DNA of 64,000 nucleotides from Hemicentrotus pulcherrimus (GCA_003118195.1 BEXV01000685.1:6228-70227); one strand, 5' to 3'; positions 38,301 to 53,500 are shown, counted from the stretch's first letter. The notes: generated by a model not told the origin, from the letters alone. Made by a program: numbers and translations.

Positions 38301-41300
38301 CCAAGACCTGTCAACACCGACCGTATTGCCTGATGACATACAACCGCTGCACATAGATTCGGTTGCCCCTCGATGAGCAAGAACCTTGTTTAGAAAGACA
38401 ACAAACTTTCGCTCATCCCTCTGTATATTGTGTTCTATCTCCTAACAGGTAGCTCACAGTCGTCGGATTTTAGTGGTCAAAGACCGTGAAATTAAACCGA
38501 GAGCCGTCCGGAACATTAAACAAACATCAAACTGTAACCGTTTGAGAAGAAAGACAGAACAGTCGGTGTAGGTTTGTATCGAATTCTATCATTACGGTCA
38601 AAAGGATGTGATGAAGACTGACACTGTTGGTTCCTCAATTCGTACCTTGCACTTTCCTGCCGAGCTCTTTGGACAAAATGTTACAGAGATTTCTTCCGAT
38701 TATGACATCTACAGTACAGGTCATGCCGTTTAAATATGTTTGAAATCAATATCCTTACGTTACAAGCCTAGAGAGAAGAGGATAACATATTATAATAACT
38801 TCAACTTCAAAAGTATTATAATGTCTAAGAGCAAGTATAAAGAGTCAGGCATTCTATTAATAGAGCTATGATGCTGTAAGTTCTTTACTAGATAAGGAAT
38901 ACATGTTAATTTCAATCTATTTTATGTAATATATGCTCATGCCTGATTAATGAAACAGAATTGAACCTACGTTCCTAATAAACAAATATTATTCCCATTT
39001 ATGTTTGATCCATATTGTAATCTTAACCTTAGACTCAAGTTTTAAATAAAGAGCCTACATCATAGATACTATTTTAACATTCAAGCTGTTAAACCGTCAT
39101 CCATTTTAATGTGAAAGCCACCAAAGCAATGCGCTGCGGGTGGGTATTGCATTCTGTTTTCCCTGAACACTATGTCGCGAAAGAAAATGAAGCTAAAGTG
39201 GCGCCTACTTCTTAAACCCTATATCCTACGTCGGGTTGCACTGCATGTACGTCTATCCTCGCCAAGGCCTCTGGCTCCTGCAATATCATATTGCGATTGT
39301 GTTTTTGACGGTATTGACTTTCGCGAAATATCGTGTGAGGGTCGCCTGTCAGTTCGCTGATTCCTTGGATACGTGTGTGACCCAAAGGCAAGGGAATGAT
39401 GGGTGAAAAAATGAACACGAATCAGCTAAAAATGTATCAATCATTTTCTAGCCGTTAGAGAACAAGATGGCGGAAGCCCGGTTGGGTTTGATTTTGGCGA
39501 AGGTTGAGGTAATGGCTCCGGTTGGTTAACCTTAATTGAAATGGTTGCAAACAATCAAGTAGTTAAATAGCCATGGTTATCATAAACGTGTGACCTTTGA
39601 CATTAGCTTCCAGACAATAGCGAAGTCAAATGAATTCATACGAAGAGAGACTAACTCTATTTAAAAATGATTTATCGACTTGATATCATAAATTTTTCAC
39701 ATTCTAACCATGATTTGGATGGATTTTCATAATTATGGCAGCCTAAAGAATATGTAAAAGAGAACACCAATTTACTTGTGTTTTGCTAATTTTTCATTAG
39801 ATTGTTGCAAAACTCCTATAATAATCATTGAAGCTCTCCTATAATACCTATATACGAAGTAATGAGGAATGGGTATCTAGGCTGTCAATAATGTATAAAA
39901 TAATGATGAAAAGCGAGCGGATTTGGCGGTATCCGATGCAGACATGAGATAATGTTCGAGAGTTTCGACACCAGTTTCATATGATCCCGAGTAGGAATGT
40001 GAGATCTTGCCTTTGTAATCGACATGATCTCCCTCACTATATATTACTTTCCATATCTACTCCCTTTCCTCTTCTGCTTTCTTCCTCGCTTTATTTCTCT
40101 CTCTCTCTCTCTCTCTCTCCCTCTCCCCTCACCCACTCCTTTACTCTCTTTGTCTACAACAAAATTGCCTTCTCTATCGTTTTCATTTTGTATATTTTCT
40201 TTTCCCCTCCGTCGTTCTTTCTCCTGCGTCGCCCCCTTGCAAAACACTTCCATGATCAGATCGTAGTCAGATCGTATAGTGAGAGGTAAAAGCTTAACAG
40301 GACGGAGAAGATTTTTTTGACAGGGGTTGTAGGGACCATGCCCCCCCCCCCTCCCACCCTCGTATTTTTTTGGGGGGGGCGGGGGGTCGTTTGTTCAAAA
40401 ATCATTCACAGTTATCACGGGACAGTGGGAAATGGGGGAGTTGGTGTGTGACTCGAGACATAGGCAGAAATATACCGTACTTGACATCTTATCACTTCAC
40501 TGAACAGGTAATAACTTCTCCAGGATTAGGACGTCAATGATTGCAGACAGTATTTATACTATCGGAAAGAATGGGATAATAAAGAGATAAATAAACGAAA
40601 TATCGTCAAGAACAGAGTAGCCTGGGATTTCACCAACAGTCAAAGTATTACTCAGCACTTGTGTAATTATTATTGATCAGCACCTTGACATACTTTTAAT
40701 ACGTGCATATTATGTTTATGTGAATAGTGGTGAATGACATGGTACAGTCGCACACACTTTCGAGAAATCAAATTTCAAGACATTGTCAATTATTACTGTA
40801 TTGCGTTCAGAAATCATTTTTGGATTACGTCAAACGTCATTGTCATTTGAATGCACATTTCAATGTTTGACGGAAAAGGCTACTGAAATTGCCGTGTGAT
40901 GAGTACAAAGTATTTGCGATAATGTTCAAAATAGAAGGGGGAAACCTTTTTCATAAAAATATATATCGAAACTGTGAAGAATCAGTTTATCCACCAATGC
41001 AAAAAAAAAAGATAAAAAATTAAAGTATTATGTTCAGTATGCCCAAAGAGATCGTTGGTATGCCCAGGAGTTGAAGATTCATTCACATTATTGTGTTTGA
41101 ATATGGGGGTGCGCGAGGGTGTGTGGAGCTATTTTTCTGCATTTTAACACCTCTTCATGTATAATTTAAGTCATCAATATTTGTACGTCCTGTGATAATA
41201 ATGGATCGCTGATGACATGTATTAGTATAGTACAATACAAGCAATTATTTTTCCAAAGACAGAGAAATAGGCACTCAAGTTTCTGTCGTCATTCCAGAGC

Positions 41301-44300
41301 ATCAAGCCGTCGATTTAGACATTTAAAAGTACAGTCTTCTTATATATTCCTCTGGAGAATGTAGAATATTATTTAAGGAGAGATAAAGAAGTAAAAAACG
41401 AAGAATAGCTGTGAGGCATCTCCCCATGCAAGCTAAGGCTCGCCCTGTCACACCAGGGCGAAAAAACAGACGACTGTCTGTGCTCAGCACGGCTGGGTAG
41501 CGGGGTCGCTGCTCAAGCGTATCACTCGGTCGCACTTCGCTGGGCCAGGGCCGGCGGTGCAGCCATCCAGTGTTCCGCTCGGTAGCACATACCCTGCGGG
41601 GTGCATAGGCTCACGCGTGCTGAGCGCTTCTCGCTTTTCACTGAACGTCAAGTGAGAGAGCTTTCTCAGAATACACCTGTCAATTCAGACTGGTTTTTAA
41701 TGTTTTTACATTTTCTTCATCATTTCTTTTCTTCTTTAGGAACGAGAAGTAAACAGGATTGGCATACCAAATGAAACTATAATGGACCGACAATGCATCT
41801 AATACGTTGGTGAAGTAACTTTACATCCATGTTTATTGTACAAATTGTATACGTATTTTCCTCAATTACGACTCGGCATGATTTTCGTCGTTTTTGGAAT
41901 AATATATATATATACTACTTTCGCAAATCGTTATCGGAAAACTTATTTTTTTTAAATATATCTATTGACAAACACAGTAGTAATCTCAAGCTATTCAACT
42001 TTAAACTCGCTGCTGTCCTTTATCACATAAGCATTGTTTCATACGCATATTGCATTAACATGATGTATGCTTTTACAGACAATGTCATTAATTTGTTATC
42101 TAATAATGCAGGAAGTAACGTGCACAATAGATACTTATGTTTTCTACCACCAACGTTAAATACATCAATCATTTCTTTTAATCATCACCTTCTGGAAGTA
42201 GATTGGGATGATATAATATTTGATAGGCCTATTATTACTGAAAGATTCCTGAATTAAAATCATGATGACGATGTTTTATTTTTTAAACGACCCGAAAAAA
42301 CCGTTTACTTTTTTTTTTCTTTATACAAAGTATTTGTTTTGTATTGTTTTTGTTATTGTAAAACAAACAGGCTTTAAATTATCCAACATAAATAACAACA
42401 GCAGGCGATTGTGACGCTCAGTTTACTGACGATATAAAATTGTAAGTTCATTAGTTCATTTGGAATCTTATTGTTTTAATGTTGATTGAGAGACTGTGCA
42501 AGTTTGCAATAAGTTCATATCTTCGAAAGATAAACAAATTTCCTAAAGTTTGGTAACTATATATAATATGTTTATTCTCTAGATAAACCTTTTACTTTTA
42601 TGAGCCACTAGGAGACAGACATACACTCAGAGACAAATTAAGACGGATTGAGAGAGAGATAAACTGTGTTGAAACATCTCTTTTTCAAGATTGCAAGATA
42701 TGTGTCGCCTGATTATTTGCTGTCTCGTTAAAGACGTTTCTTCGTTCTCCGTTTGTCATCGTCATTTTCGTGCTCTTGCATGATAACTCGAGTTTGAGTG
42801 AGTATTAAGTAGTGATGTCACATTATTCTATATCTTTAGGATATTCTTCCGAATCCATGTTTATTGAATGGTAAATCTTTGAACAAGCGATAATAATCTC
42901 CCTCGCATTTACAGTCACTAAGACATTCATCAAGAAATGCGACTTGTGTATCTCTGCCTTTGTTTCCCAGCCAACCAAAATGTTTATCTTTCTTTTCAGA
43001 CGTATATGCACACGGGGGCCATCCATGCAAGCCGTGCTTCTCGTATTTGTCAAACCCCGACAATAGCAATATGCCACAGCCGAGTGCTAGATAAACTTTA
43101 ATCATGGCGGTTTTGTTTTTCCATCAATAGCCCACTGGACTTTAGACTGTGGGGAGACTGTATATAGCACGTGGAGGCTTGCTTTTCCAGGGACTCGCTT
43201 GGGCGTTTTATACGCCTTGTTACATTGCTGTGGAGAGGGGATGCAAACAAGGATGCAAGACAATCAATCTTTGGAAATCAGTCTCCGCACTACACGGCAA
43301 GCAACAAGATAAAAGTCATTATCACTGAAAGAAATACATCTTTTAAAATACACTTTGTCGGTGAATTGACAGTTTTGTACCACGAACAAAATATGTATTC
43401 GACGGGATTTTTATTTTTGTTGTTGTTTTATGATCTCTACCATCGTAAAGACGGAAAAGTCATCATTTTAAAAGTTAATGTCGATTCTCCTTGGAATGTA
43501 TAACGTGTTACTACACTAACGTGACCCCCAGACCTATAGTGAGTTTTCTATACATGTCTTAGGTCTTTTCTTAAAAACAAACATTCTTTCGCATGGAGAG
43601 ATGACAAAAAACGAGGGGAAAAAATGTGAATGGAAGACATTTTTGGTGATCCAACCATATTGTAAGAATATGATTAAATGCAAATATTTCTTTCTCGCTG
43701 ATGTAAGGTAAGAATGATTAGGATCAGGTGTGGATTAATATCAGAGCAGTTTCTCGCCTTGCTGGAAAGCGGTATAACGTTGAAGTCCTCGGTAAACACA
43801 ACACATTTAGGTTAATGATGGACTTAGGAAGATCATTCTCTCGGTCACTCTCTCTTTCTCTCTCCCTCTCTTTCCCTTTTGCCGTACCTCTTTCTTCCTG
43901 TCTCACATTTCTCCTTTCCTCTGATTCTTTTTGCTACTTTACTGCCACATAACTACTATGATTACATACAATTAAATAAAAGAACATAATCTCTGTGTTT
44001 GTGTGTGCGTTGTGATTGCTCTAAACATGTTATCTCATTCCCTTTCTCACTATTCAACTATGTTTTTGTACTTCACTTTGGCATTTCGTTCTATTCATGT
44101 TTTCTCGGTAATTTTTCATTACCAACTCTTTCTCTCACTTTTCCGGCCAATTTCACTTCTTCCTTCACCCCCTTTTGTATCTCTAGTATATCTCTCTGTC
44201 CTATATCCCTCCCCTCCCCCTCCTCTCTCCCTCTCTCTCTCTCTCTCTCCCTCCAGTCTCCTGAAACCTCCTCCTTCGTTATTCTTTCTCTAATTTTAGC

Positions 44301-44692
44301 CTTTCTCTCCTCTCTCACTTTCTCCAGCTCCCCATTTTTCATCTCTATCCCTCCCGATTTCTCTCTGACCTTCTCTCCATCTTTCTCTCCATCTCTCTCT
44401 CTCTCTATCTCTAGCTCTCTCCATCTCTCTTCATCACTCTCGATCAGGTGTGAAATTCAGAATCGTCATGATCAGTCACCCCGTCACAAGGTTCTCACTT
44501 ATCATCATATCTGGACCTCGGGTGATAAATGCCAGAGTCAATACGAGGGCCCTTCACTGTTACGCTGCCTCGGCTTATTACAAAATCTTCGTCGTCGTCC
44601 TCGTCCGCTTACAGGGTTCCCATTCACTTTATTAGAAAAATCCCTTTCTTTTCTTTCTTACTCCACAATACTGTTCGTGTCTCGTAGTCATT

Positions 44693-44732
<40 letters not shown>

Positions 44733-44795
44733 CCTCCCTCCATTTAATATACCATGCCTCACCCACCCCACCTCAGCATCATGTCTGTATCTCAG

Positions 44796-44834
<39 letters not shown>

Positions 44835-44900
44835 ATCTATCTATCTCATGTCTTACTCTTACTTAACATCGCGTCGTAAAATTGCCATCCATCTCTGTAA

Positions 44901-44934
<34 letters not shown>

Positions 44935-47900
44935 TTTCTTCCTTTGTTTGTTTCTATCTCGCTCTTTCTATCTCTCTCTCTCTCTCTTTAACTCTCTCTC
45001 TCTACCTCCCTCCCTATCTTTCTCTTACTATTGCTTCATATTTCCATTTTACACTATGTCTATGAAATCATTTTTTAAGCCTAAGCTTTTGTTCTCTCTC
45101 AATGCCATTGTCTATCGTTATATGTCCCCATCAGATTCCACCAATATCCATTATCTTATCATTCTAATTAAATTCATTGACTGCATCTTTGATACTTAGA
45201 ATTCACGATCTTCAATGGAAATATACTGCATTTCAAGTCTACGAAAGTGGCATTGTTATCAAAGAACTAATTTATATAGCCCGTCCAATTTCTTCTTTGG
45301 TCCTTTTCATGCCTATCCACATTGTGTTGGTTTACAAATTCAACATTTCTCCAGCTTGTTGAGATAAGCATAAAATCAGTTCTCTCCATCAAACCAATTT
45401 CAGCGTTGCTATAGCAATGTACTAACTACAAGACTTTGAATACTGTAGAACCCTTATGAATAGTTTCCCGCAGCGTTATGGGTGTGTTCGAAAATAAAAC
45501 CACAATGTATTCGTCGGTCGTTTTTCATATGAACTGGAATTATTGCGTTTTTTATCTAACTTTTGGCACACTCAATGAAAAAAAACGCCTTTATTCGCCT
45601 TTATTCCCTTTTCACGAGTTTTTATCCATGCTGGTCGAAGCGCATGCGATGTGGGCGCGAGAGAGGCAATATCCGGCGAAGCTTGAGCACTGCTTTCCGT
45701 TTTGTGTGTATTGCGAGGACGGCTGAATTAAAGTTGGCTTGATGAAACCACTGTAGGTGATCATGTGCCCTCTTCTCTCTCTCTCTCTCTCTCTCTCCCC
45801 CGTCTTCTCTTCATCTTTCTTTCTCTCTCTCTCTCTACTTTTCCGATACCTCTCTCTCCCTTCTCTGAAACTCATTTCTTGATGTAGTTTTCTGCGTTTC
45901 GATTAATGTCTATGGGTCTCTCCCATCAATTTCTCGCTCTCTCTCTTTCTCCTCTCTTTCTCCTCGTTCTCTCTCTTTCTCCTCTCTTTCTCCTCGTTCT
46001 CTCTCTCCTCCATCTCTCTCTCTATCATTCGTTCATTCGATCAGTCTCATTTTTATTATCCTTGGGACTTATTAACTCTGATCCTGGTGCAAGAGCTTGT
46101 ACTATCGAACATGCGTGTCCAGTTTGCATGGTGTGTTTGATGTCGAGTTTGAAAACAGAAATGGCGAACTCATAAGAAAACAAACAATAATAAAAATATT
46201 AAAAAAAAAAGAAATATTTGACGTATATCCTATGTTGACACCAATCACGACATAAAATTATCTGTAATAATGGAGGGTAGCAATCATTCCCAATACCTAT
46301 CGAAATCATCCTATACGCATTTTCAAAATATTGAGTTTTCTATGAATGTATATTAATTTTTTTTTATAAAGCACATCTTGACATTTTCTCACAATAGAAT
46401 AATGACGGTTACAACGGTTGAGTTAAGTTCTAAAATTATATCAACACGCAAGTTTATGCAGACGACTTAAATGAGTTATTTAACTTCGAGTTCGTGGAAT
46501 ACGAAGGCTTCAGTTATGTCATAATTTTAGGACCTTGCCATGCATATCCCTTCTTTTAATATGCATATTATGACAAAATAATGATATAACTCTCAAACAG
46601 AAATTTATATAATTCGTCAGTTGCTGGGAAGAACGTTGTGAAAGCAATGAATTGTCTTGCGGGCAGCTGAAGAAAAATCACTCTGAAATATATAGAAATA
46701 TATCATTCTGTTGAAATGAAACACGTATTTGGATCACCAATTGGCTTGCCTTTCGTCGATTGTGCAATCGTAATAAACGCCTTTTGCAGTTACGTGCATG
46801 TATGAGCGACATGCTTGCTTGACCCTCAACTTTTGTAGTGGGTTCGAACTTGTAAAATACGCCTTTTCGTTGGATACAAGAGATTACGATGTAGCTAGGC
46901 AATTTCATATCTCATCCTACATTTTCCCCGTATTTGTCGTTTTCTGAGCTGAATGAGAGATCTGGAGGTGAAACAAAACCGCGACACGTATTTTTCGAAC
47001 TATATACACCATGCTCAAAGAGCGGACGCATAATGACATCGCATGCGTGGCTTTTTAAGGATCGCGATTAAATTGATGAAGATGCTTGTATTTATCCCTA
47101 AAGATAAAACACGTTTCTGAGAAACACGCTCTTTTCTATTTCTACTCAAAATTTGTAAAGGTGAATAAAGTCAAAGAGACAAAAAAAAAAATCATGGATC
47201 CGCAAAACTTTCTCTATTTTCCATCGATTCCTGTAACACGAATCGTCTTTGTATTGCATTTTGTAGAGCATGCGTATCATTATGAAGACATCTTTGCCAG
47301 GAGGAACCTAGATTGCAAGGTCAGCTAATTCGAGCGATAAATTTGTTCGTGTCACTGTTTAAAATGATTAAAGAATTTTAAAGATGTCCAATTAATTATA
47401 TTCAACAAGCAGAAAATTAATCTCGGAAGAACACGAGGATCACTTTCTTGTCAATGTAACGAAATATTCTGATATTCAGGATGCTCCTGTGTTGATCAAA
47501 CTGTGCATATCGAAGATAAAAAATATGAGTGTGAAGAATTCATTCTTAATTTCAATATGATCCTGTAATCGAATAAGACCAAGCAATGATTGAACGTGTA
47601 TAAAAATTTGTCAACAGGGCAACAATAATTTGCCATTTTGGTCAGTTTTTTTGTCTTCCTTCTCTTTAGTTGCTAATAGTTTTTGTCGCGTTTCGTAATC
47701 TAAGGAAATGATGAAGAGCGCTTTTGTGATTAACGGTCAGCAAGGTTTCCGCCACAGTTCCTCTGACCACCAATAGTTCGAATCATAAGTGGCCTCATCC
47801 ATGACCCATTGTCAGCATTGATTTACTGTCTTTGCTGTAAACTGCACTGTTACGAAACGGAGATATGCCTCCTTGGTCAGTGAAACCCCCACTTATCCGG

Positions 47901-50541
47901 GCCCTTCACCAGACCTCATGTCACTCGAGCCCCGATTGGGCCGGGCCGGGCGCGCCGGGGCTGAGGCGTCCAGCTCCTCAAGTGGGCAAGCTGTTTTTAT
48001 TTCTCTTCTCTTCCTCAAGGATCCCCTCACAGCCGCATACGTGAGCACCTTATGAATAAGATTAATGGCTTGCCCAATATTCCACGCAACACCGTGGCGA
48101 ATAGAAACTATCGGCGTTGTAATCTTAGACAGCGCATAATCTCCATCATCATCGGCTCAAGAAATTCAACAGGGCGGCAATGCCACACTATCGCAGACGA
48201 TATAAACTCCGACGACGTGTAATGCGCGCGGAAATTGATCGATATTTTGCTCCTTGAGATTATGCGGCTGTTTTATATAGCCGGCCGTTTGAAAGTATCA
48301 TAATGGCCCTTATGATAATGATATCAGCATTATAATTACAGTTATGTTGTTACCACTGACATTTCCTTATACTGTGTTTAAGAAATGTTGGCAATGTAGG
48401 ACAAGAGCATGAATGTAAAACATTTTGTCAAGGATATTTCATTAAAAGTATTTTATATTTGAAAAGCAGCTTTTCCCATTTATACTTAAGCAAACAAAAG
48501 TTGCTATCCGTTTTAATCAATGAATTCCCTTCGTATTAAGCTAAAGCGAACATAAAAGTCCCAGTAATCCATTGATCTGATTAGTAAAAAAAAATGTCCA
48601 CGAGTGCTGTACCATGATTCACTGTCGATTTCGATTTAGTTCTGAACGAAAACATTCAAGCAATATCACTCAGACAATAAATTATTCTCTCTTCAACCGG
48701 ATAATGTCCCTCACACACGACATGCATGCGTTTCTGAGGGCCAGCGCGTGCAAAAGCACACGTGTAACCGAGCAAATAGATAGCCTGAGCTTTGCACGTG
48801 GTCCCACCTACTGCTTTTCATGTGGGGGCATGAACTGCAGGCCTGCACCTGTGATGACAACTCTATGCATCATGTCTTCGATCGGTCGTTTGTAGGCTAC
48901 ATCGGGTGTTGTGATAGAAAATAAATCTAGCATCCCTTTAAATCTTCAAGCAATAGTTCCTAGAGAAACTTAAATCATGACAAGCACAACAAATAAGAAG
49001 CTATACTTAATGCTTTTGTCACGAACATGATAAAGGAACAACCCACGAAGTTTTAATACAGTTATTTCTTGAATGGCTGGATAATTTAGTGTTGGAGGAA
49101 TTTTCGCCGTAAGAATTTGATTGGAAGCTACTTCACGGAATTACCATTATGTCTGAATATCTAATTTTGGTATTTGGTACAAATGATAATACCAAAATAT
49201 AGCAAACTCCACAGACCTTGTGGATCTCCTAACGTTACGGCAAATCCTATAGGCCCTTGCCAATTACACGTTCTTTCCCTCCTTTTGAATGATAGATTGC
49301 ATCATTTCCACCGCATATCAGACAGGAGCAGTAATTAAACCTGCCCGCACAGCTCTGCATACTATTAATCTACACAAAACCACCCTACTACCAACTCGAG
49401 CCATCTAATTTTCCCTATTGCCCGCCGATAAAACACAAATACACCCACACGCACGCAAGCCCACACGCACACAAAGATGCACGCACGAATCATTTATCGC
49501 ATTATTTTGCATCCCTGTCGCCAATTGGGGTTTAACTCGATTTAATCAGATCTACCGAATAATATACCAGCGAAATCAGATCGCCAATAATTCTGCAGCG
49601 AGGGGTTCCGTGCGCTAAATTAGCCCCGTCACATGAAGGACTTGCTATCGTCTCTCTCTCTCTCTCTCTCTCTACACCCTCTCTCTCTATGTCTGTCCGT
49701 CTCTCCTTCTCTCTCTCTCTCTCATCATCTCTCTCTCTCTCTCCTCTTTTTATCTTTTCCTCTCCCTTTCTCTCTCTTTTCTTCGCTATCTCTGAGTCTT
49801 TTTCACAGACTCATTCTCAATTTCTCTCCGTTTTTCAGTCATCCTAGAGAAAACGTTCATCATTGGATTGCAGGAGTCAGTGGGTCGTCCGATAGCTGCA
49901 GGTTTACTAAGCGGCCACTCACCTCGTTTTCAAGTAGTTGCGGTCGGTTCTTGAAATAAGTATACATGTGCACATACGCCGTAAAAAAAAGAATCGAAAC
50001 CGCGGCGGAGAAGAACATCTTATTTTGTATGTTATAAAATCGACTGTTGTTGTTAATCTATTTCCGAAACCCAACAAACAATATACATGGTAGATATTTG
50101 ATGTAAATACTCACGATAGCGTCATTACCACAGAGTTTTTTGTTGTTGTAATCTTTGGATAGCTATAACGCTGAGGAAATTATTGTAAGTTCTAATAGAT
50201 TATCAAATCAAAACAGACGCAAAAAATCGATAATGAATGTGTATGGCTGTTCATTGGCGATAGGTTACGATCTAACGTAGATAGCACTGCTCAATTTTTA
50301 TGACAAACGCGAGGTGCACTAAGAAAATAATGTATTCTTGTTGACCAATGTGCATGTGTCTTATACAGTTGTAGTCCTTTCTTAACATTATTTTATACTG
50401 CCGGCTCTGAAATTCCGAGGACTGTCCTATCCACATTGACCCTTACGTGTTTTACATGCATTTCCACATAGCCCTGACTTGTTTTGTTTGCTTATTTGTT
50501 TTTCAGTTTAGGGTTATAGTTATAATTCTGCTTTTTTTTTA

Positions 50542-50572
<31 letters not shown>

Positions 50573-53500
50573 TCTATTCAAGTTTTACCCACATTTTGAC
50601 AATTCTGTTTTTTTCCACTTTGCTAATTATGCAACTGCATGCTTATTGAAGAGGGACAATGCTAGATTTAATGCATGACTAGCACTAAGGAACAGCTTTA
50701 GATTCTGCAACCATGCAGTCTTCATTACCAGAAAATTACCATTATATTTAATATACGTGGATACCTGGAGGCACTCTATAAGCACACTCAGATCGATAAG
50801 GAAAAGTGCAATAACTCGCCGACGAAGGAGTCACCCATTTCTCGCATCTCAATTGTTGTTCACCTATATGCTTAATATTGTGTGCCCCTATAGTCGCCCT
50901 TTGCTGTATGATTGTGTGCACGGACCCAAGGCTTGTGCATTCTTTGTGTTTTGCATGCTAATAGACACTCTTTGCCCAGGCCTTCACTTCTCTTAAACCC
51001 TGGTGGGCTATGAATTCAGCACAAATACGCCATGTTCTGCAGGGAACCCCGCTGTAGAACATTCGCACTGCCTTATTTCTATTTTTTTTAATTTAAAAAA
51101 CGTCTACTTTAGTTAAAAAAGTGAAACGTTACTTCATTTCTGTCTTATGCATCTATGTGAGAGAATCATAGCAATATACGGTGGGAAATATTTGCTGCTG
51201 AAATGCTTCCATTTTTCAAATGGGACGATAAAAAGTTTACAACTTTGAATCAAATTTTGACGGCACAAGATTGCGTGTAGTCCTGCGTACCCACATCTGT
51301 AATTGACATTTTTCAAATGTATTTTTAGCAAGATTTATTCAGTTTTTAAACATGTCTATGATGCCCAGATCTCACGAGAGTCACTTGATCCACCATATAA
51401 TTATCATAATCAACTTAAAGACATTTTCATTCACAATCAGTACATGGCTATTTAAACACTTCCTTTCAAACGATGTTAATGCTTACACTCCTTATAGCAC
51501 AAACCTGGAGTTAGAGCAGCATCCAAAATGCATTCATACAAGAGTTTCATAATTCATCTCGTTGTGGACGAATGCACAGTGAGCAACGCAAAATGTCCTA
51601 TCCAAAAGGCAGTGGGGATGTTCTCATCTATATTGACACGATACCTGAGTTCGTACATAGGTGCGACCCCTAAGAGCAGGGGTGAGAAGCAAAGATCCTG
51701 GGTTGTTTCAGCCGGACCGCCGGGCGCTGCTTGAAAATCGCCAGCAAGTGTGAATTATACCGCCTCTGCCCCCCATCCCATCCGATAAACCGCACCATTT
51801 TCCATCCTTTTTTCCAACCTCACCACCGTTCCTACTTTATACCACTTCCACTATGCCTCTTCGGTCTCTAGGGGTATCCCACATTTTGGTTTGCACACAA
51901 CATATTCAAAAGCCGTCTGCACTCTTGGCCTTTAGAATTTATATAGGCCTATAATATGAATAATATGTAGTTTATTTATTTATCTATATTTATGTTTAAA
52001 TAACTATTTAAAGGGGGAAGTAGCAAACTTCATGGTTCACATTGAAGTGACTACGTATTTGGCATTTACAGCGGTTCTTTTCTTTTACAGTTTCTTATTT
52101 TGTTTGTCTCTTTATTTTTTATTTTGAGAAAAAAAGAAGAGCATGTAGTCAGCTGCCAAAATGTATACTGACTCCAAAAAGCTTAGAATCTATGGTTGCG
52201 GCCTAAAGGGCGCTCACAGTCGCATTATGATATCTTTCTCTTCATCTCTAGATCCCCCTCTCTCTCTCTCTCTCTCACACACACTCTCTCTCTCTCTCTC
52301 TCTTTCTTTCTCTCTTATTATGTAGGTACGCGAGTACGCGACACTCTACTTATTAGTTCAATTTTAGTTACCACCCACTTTTTATGTGAAACATAAACAT
52401 AGACCTCCTTTTCTAACCTTCCTCCTTATTTTATTCATTTTTAATTTCCTATAAAACTTGACCTAATAGCCAACGAGTATAAAACCAAAAGAATAAAAAT
52501 GAAAGCCACCTAAGAACTTGTTTTTCGTTAAATAAGGTCGCGAAGCAGTTTGAAAATAGGGCCTTAGTACGTATTTTTCACATGAAGTCAAGAAACCTTT
52601 TAGAGATTGTTTTTACGGTATTTTGGAACGCGAATATTTCGCACAGGGAATTAATTATTAAGAATGGATTACATACTGCCTCATGAATAAACCAAAGCAT
52701 TAAACAATCCATCCTTAATACTTCCACCCTTAAAAAAAGGTTGATGCGAAGCACTTAAAATCCCCTGGAATTATACCGGAGCGTGGTCGGAGGGCTGCGT
52801 ATAATGCACGCCCCGTGAATTATTAGAATCTTTCGGGTCGGCTCAAAGTCGGATTCTGGATTTGCATGATTTAGGGATGAATTAAGAGATGGGTCGGATT
52901 AGCATACGATAGGGCTAAATAAAGATTTAGGAACGGATGCTGCATGACTGATATGTGTCTATGTCATTTTATAATCTTGCATTACAAAGGTCGAAATGTG
53001 AATAAGGGATTTGTCATATTTGACAGATGATTGGAACTAAAGTTTTGAATCGTCCCCCATTGGTCTCGTAAAATTCATGTATAAAAGGGTATCAGATGTA
53101 GGTGCTGCGATGCTATCGATCCCAAGCAAATCTCTGTAGCTCATCATCATAAATCGGTGAGATAGGATAGGTTAGACGGATATCCAATGCCTTTCACACT
53201 TAAACTTCAGAATACCGATTTCGCTAACGGTTTATAACTATAATTATCTTCACGGTTATCTGTCATAATGAGACTGTAAAGTCGGGTCATTAGCCAATGA
53301 GATCCAGCGTTGTATTACGTTTTCATTGCGACGTCACAATAAATTACGTCATAATATTAATTTACGTCACAACAAATGGGAACAATAATAAGGTATGAGA
53401 AATACAACAACAAAAAACCGGGACTTACTTTTCGTAGTCTAGTTTGCAGTATAACTTGCGATCTCTGGCAAAGCAGGAATGTGATAGTCTTATTCTACAG

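Noticed and set aside
43171..43503. Plus-strand frame divergent from the putative nested gene
   Set aside because: Begins with GTG, so a bidirectional gene pair is not supported.
44000..44694. A 231-codon Ser/Leu/Pro-rich frame
   Set aside because: It is translated (CT)n repeat. The same applies to frames at 15112-15705, 16657-17037, 29099-29704, 32713-33081, 49633-49959 and 61287-61694.
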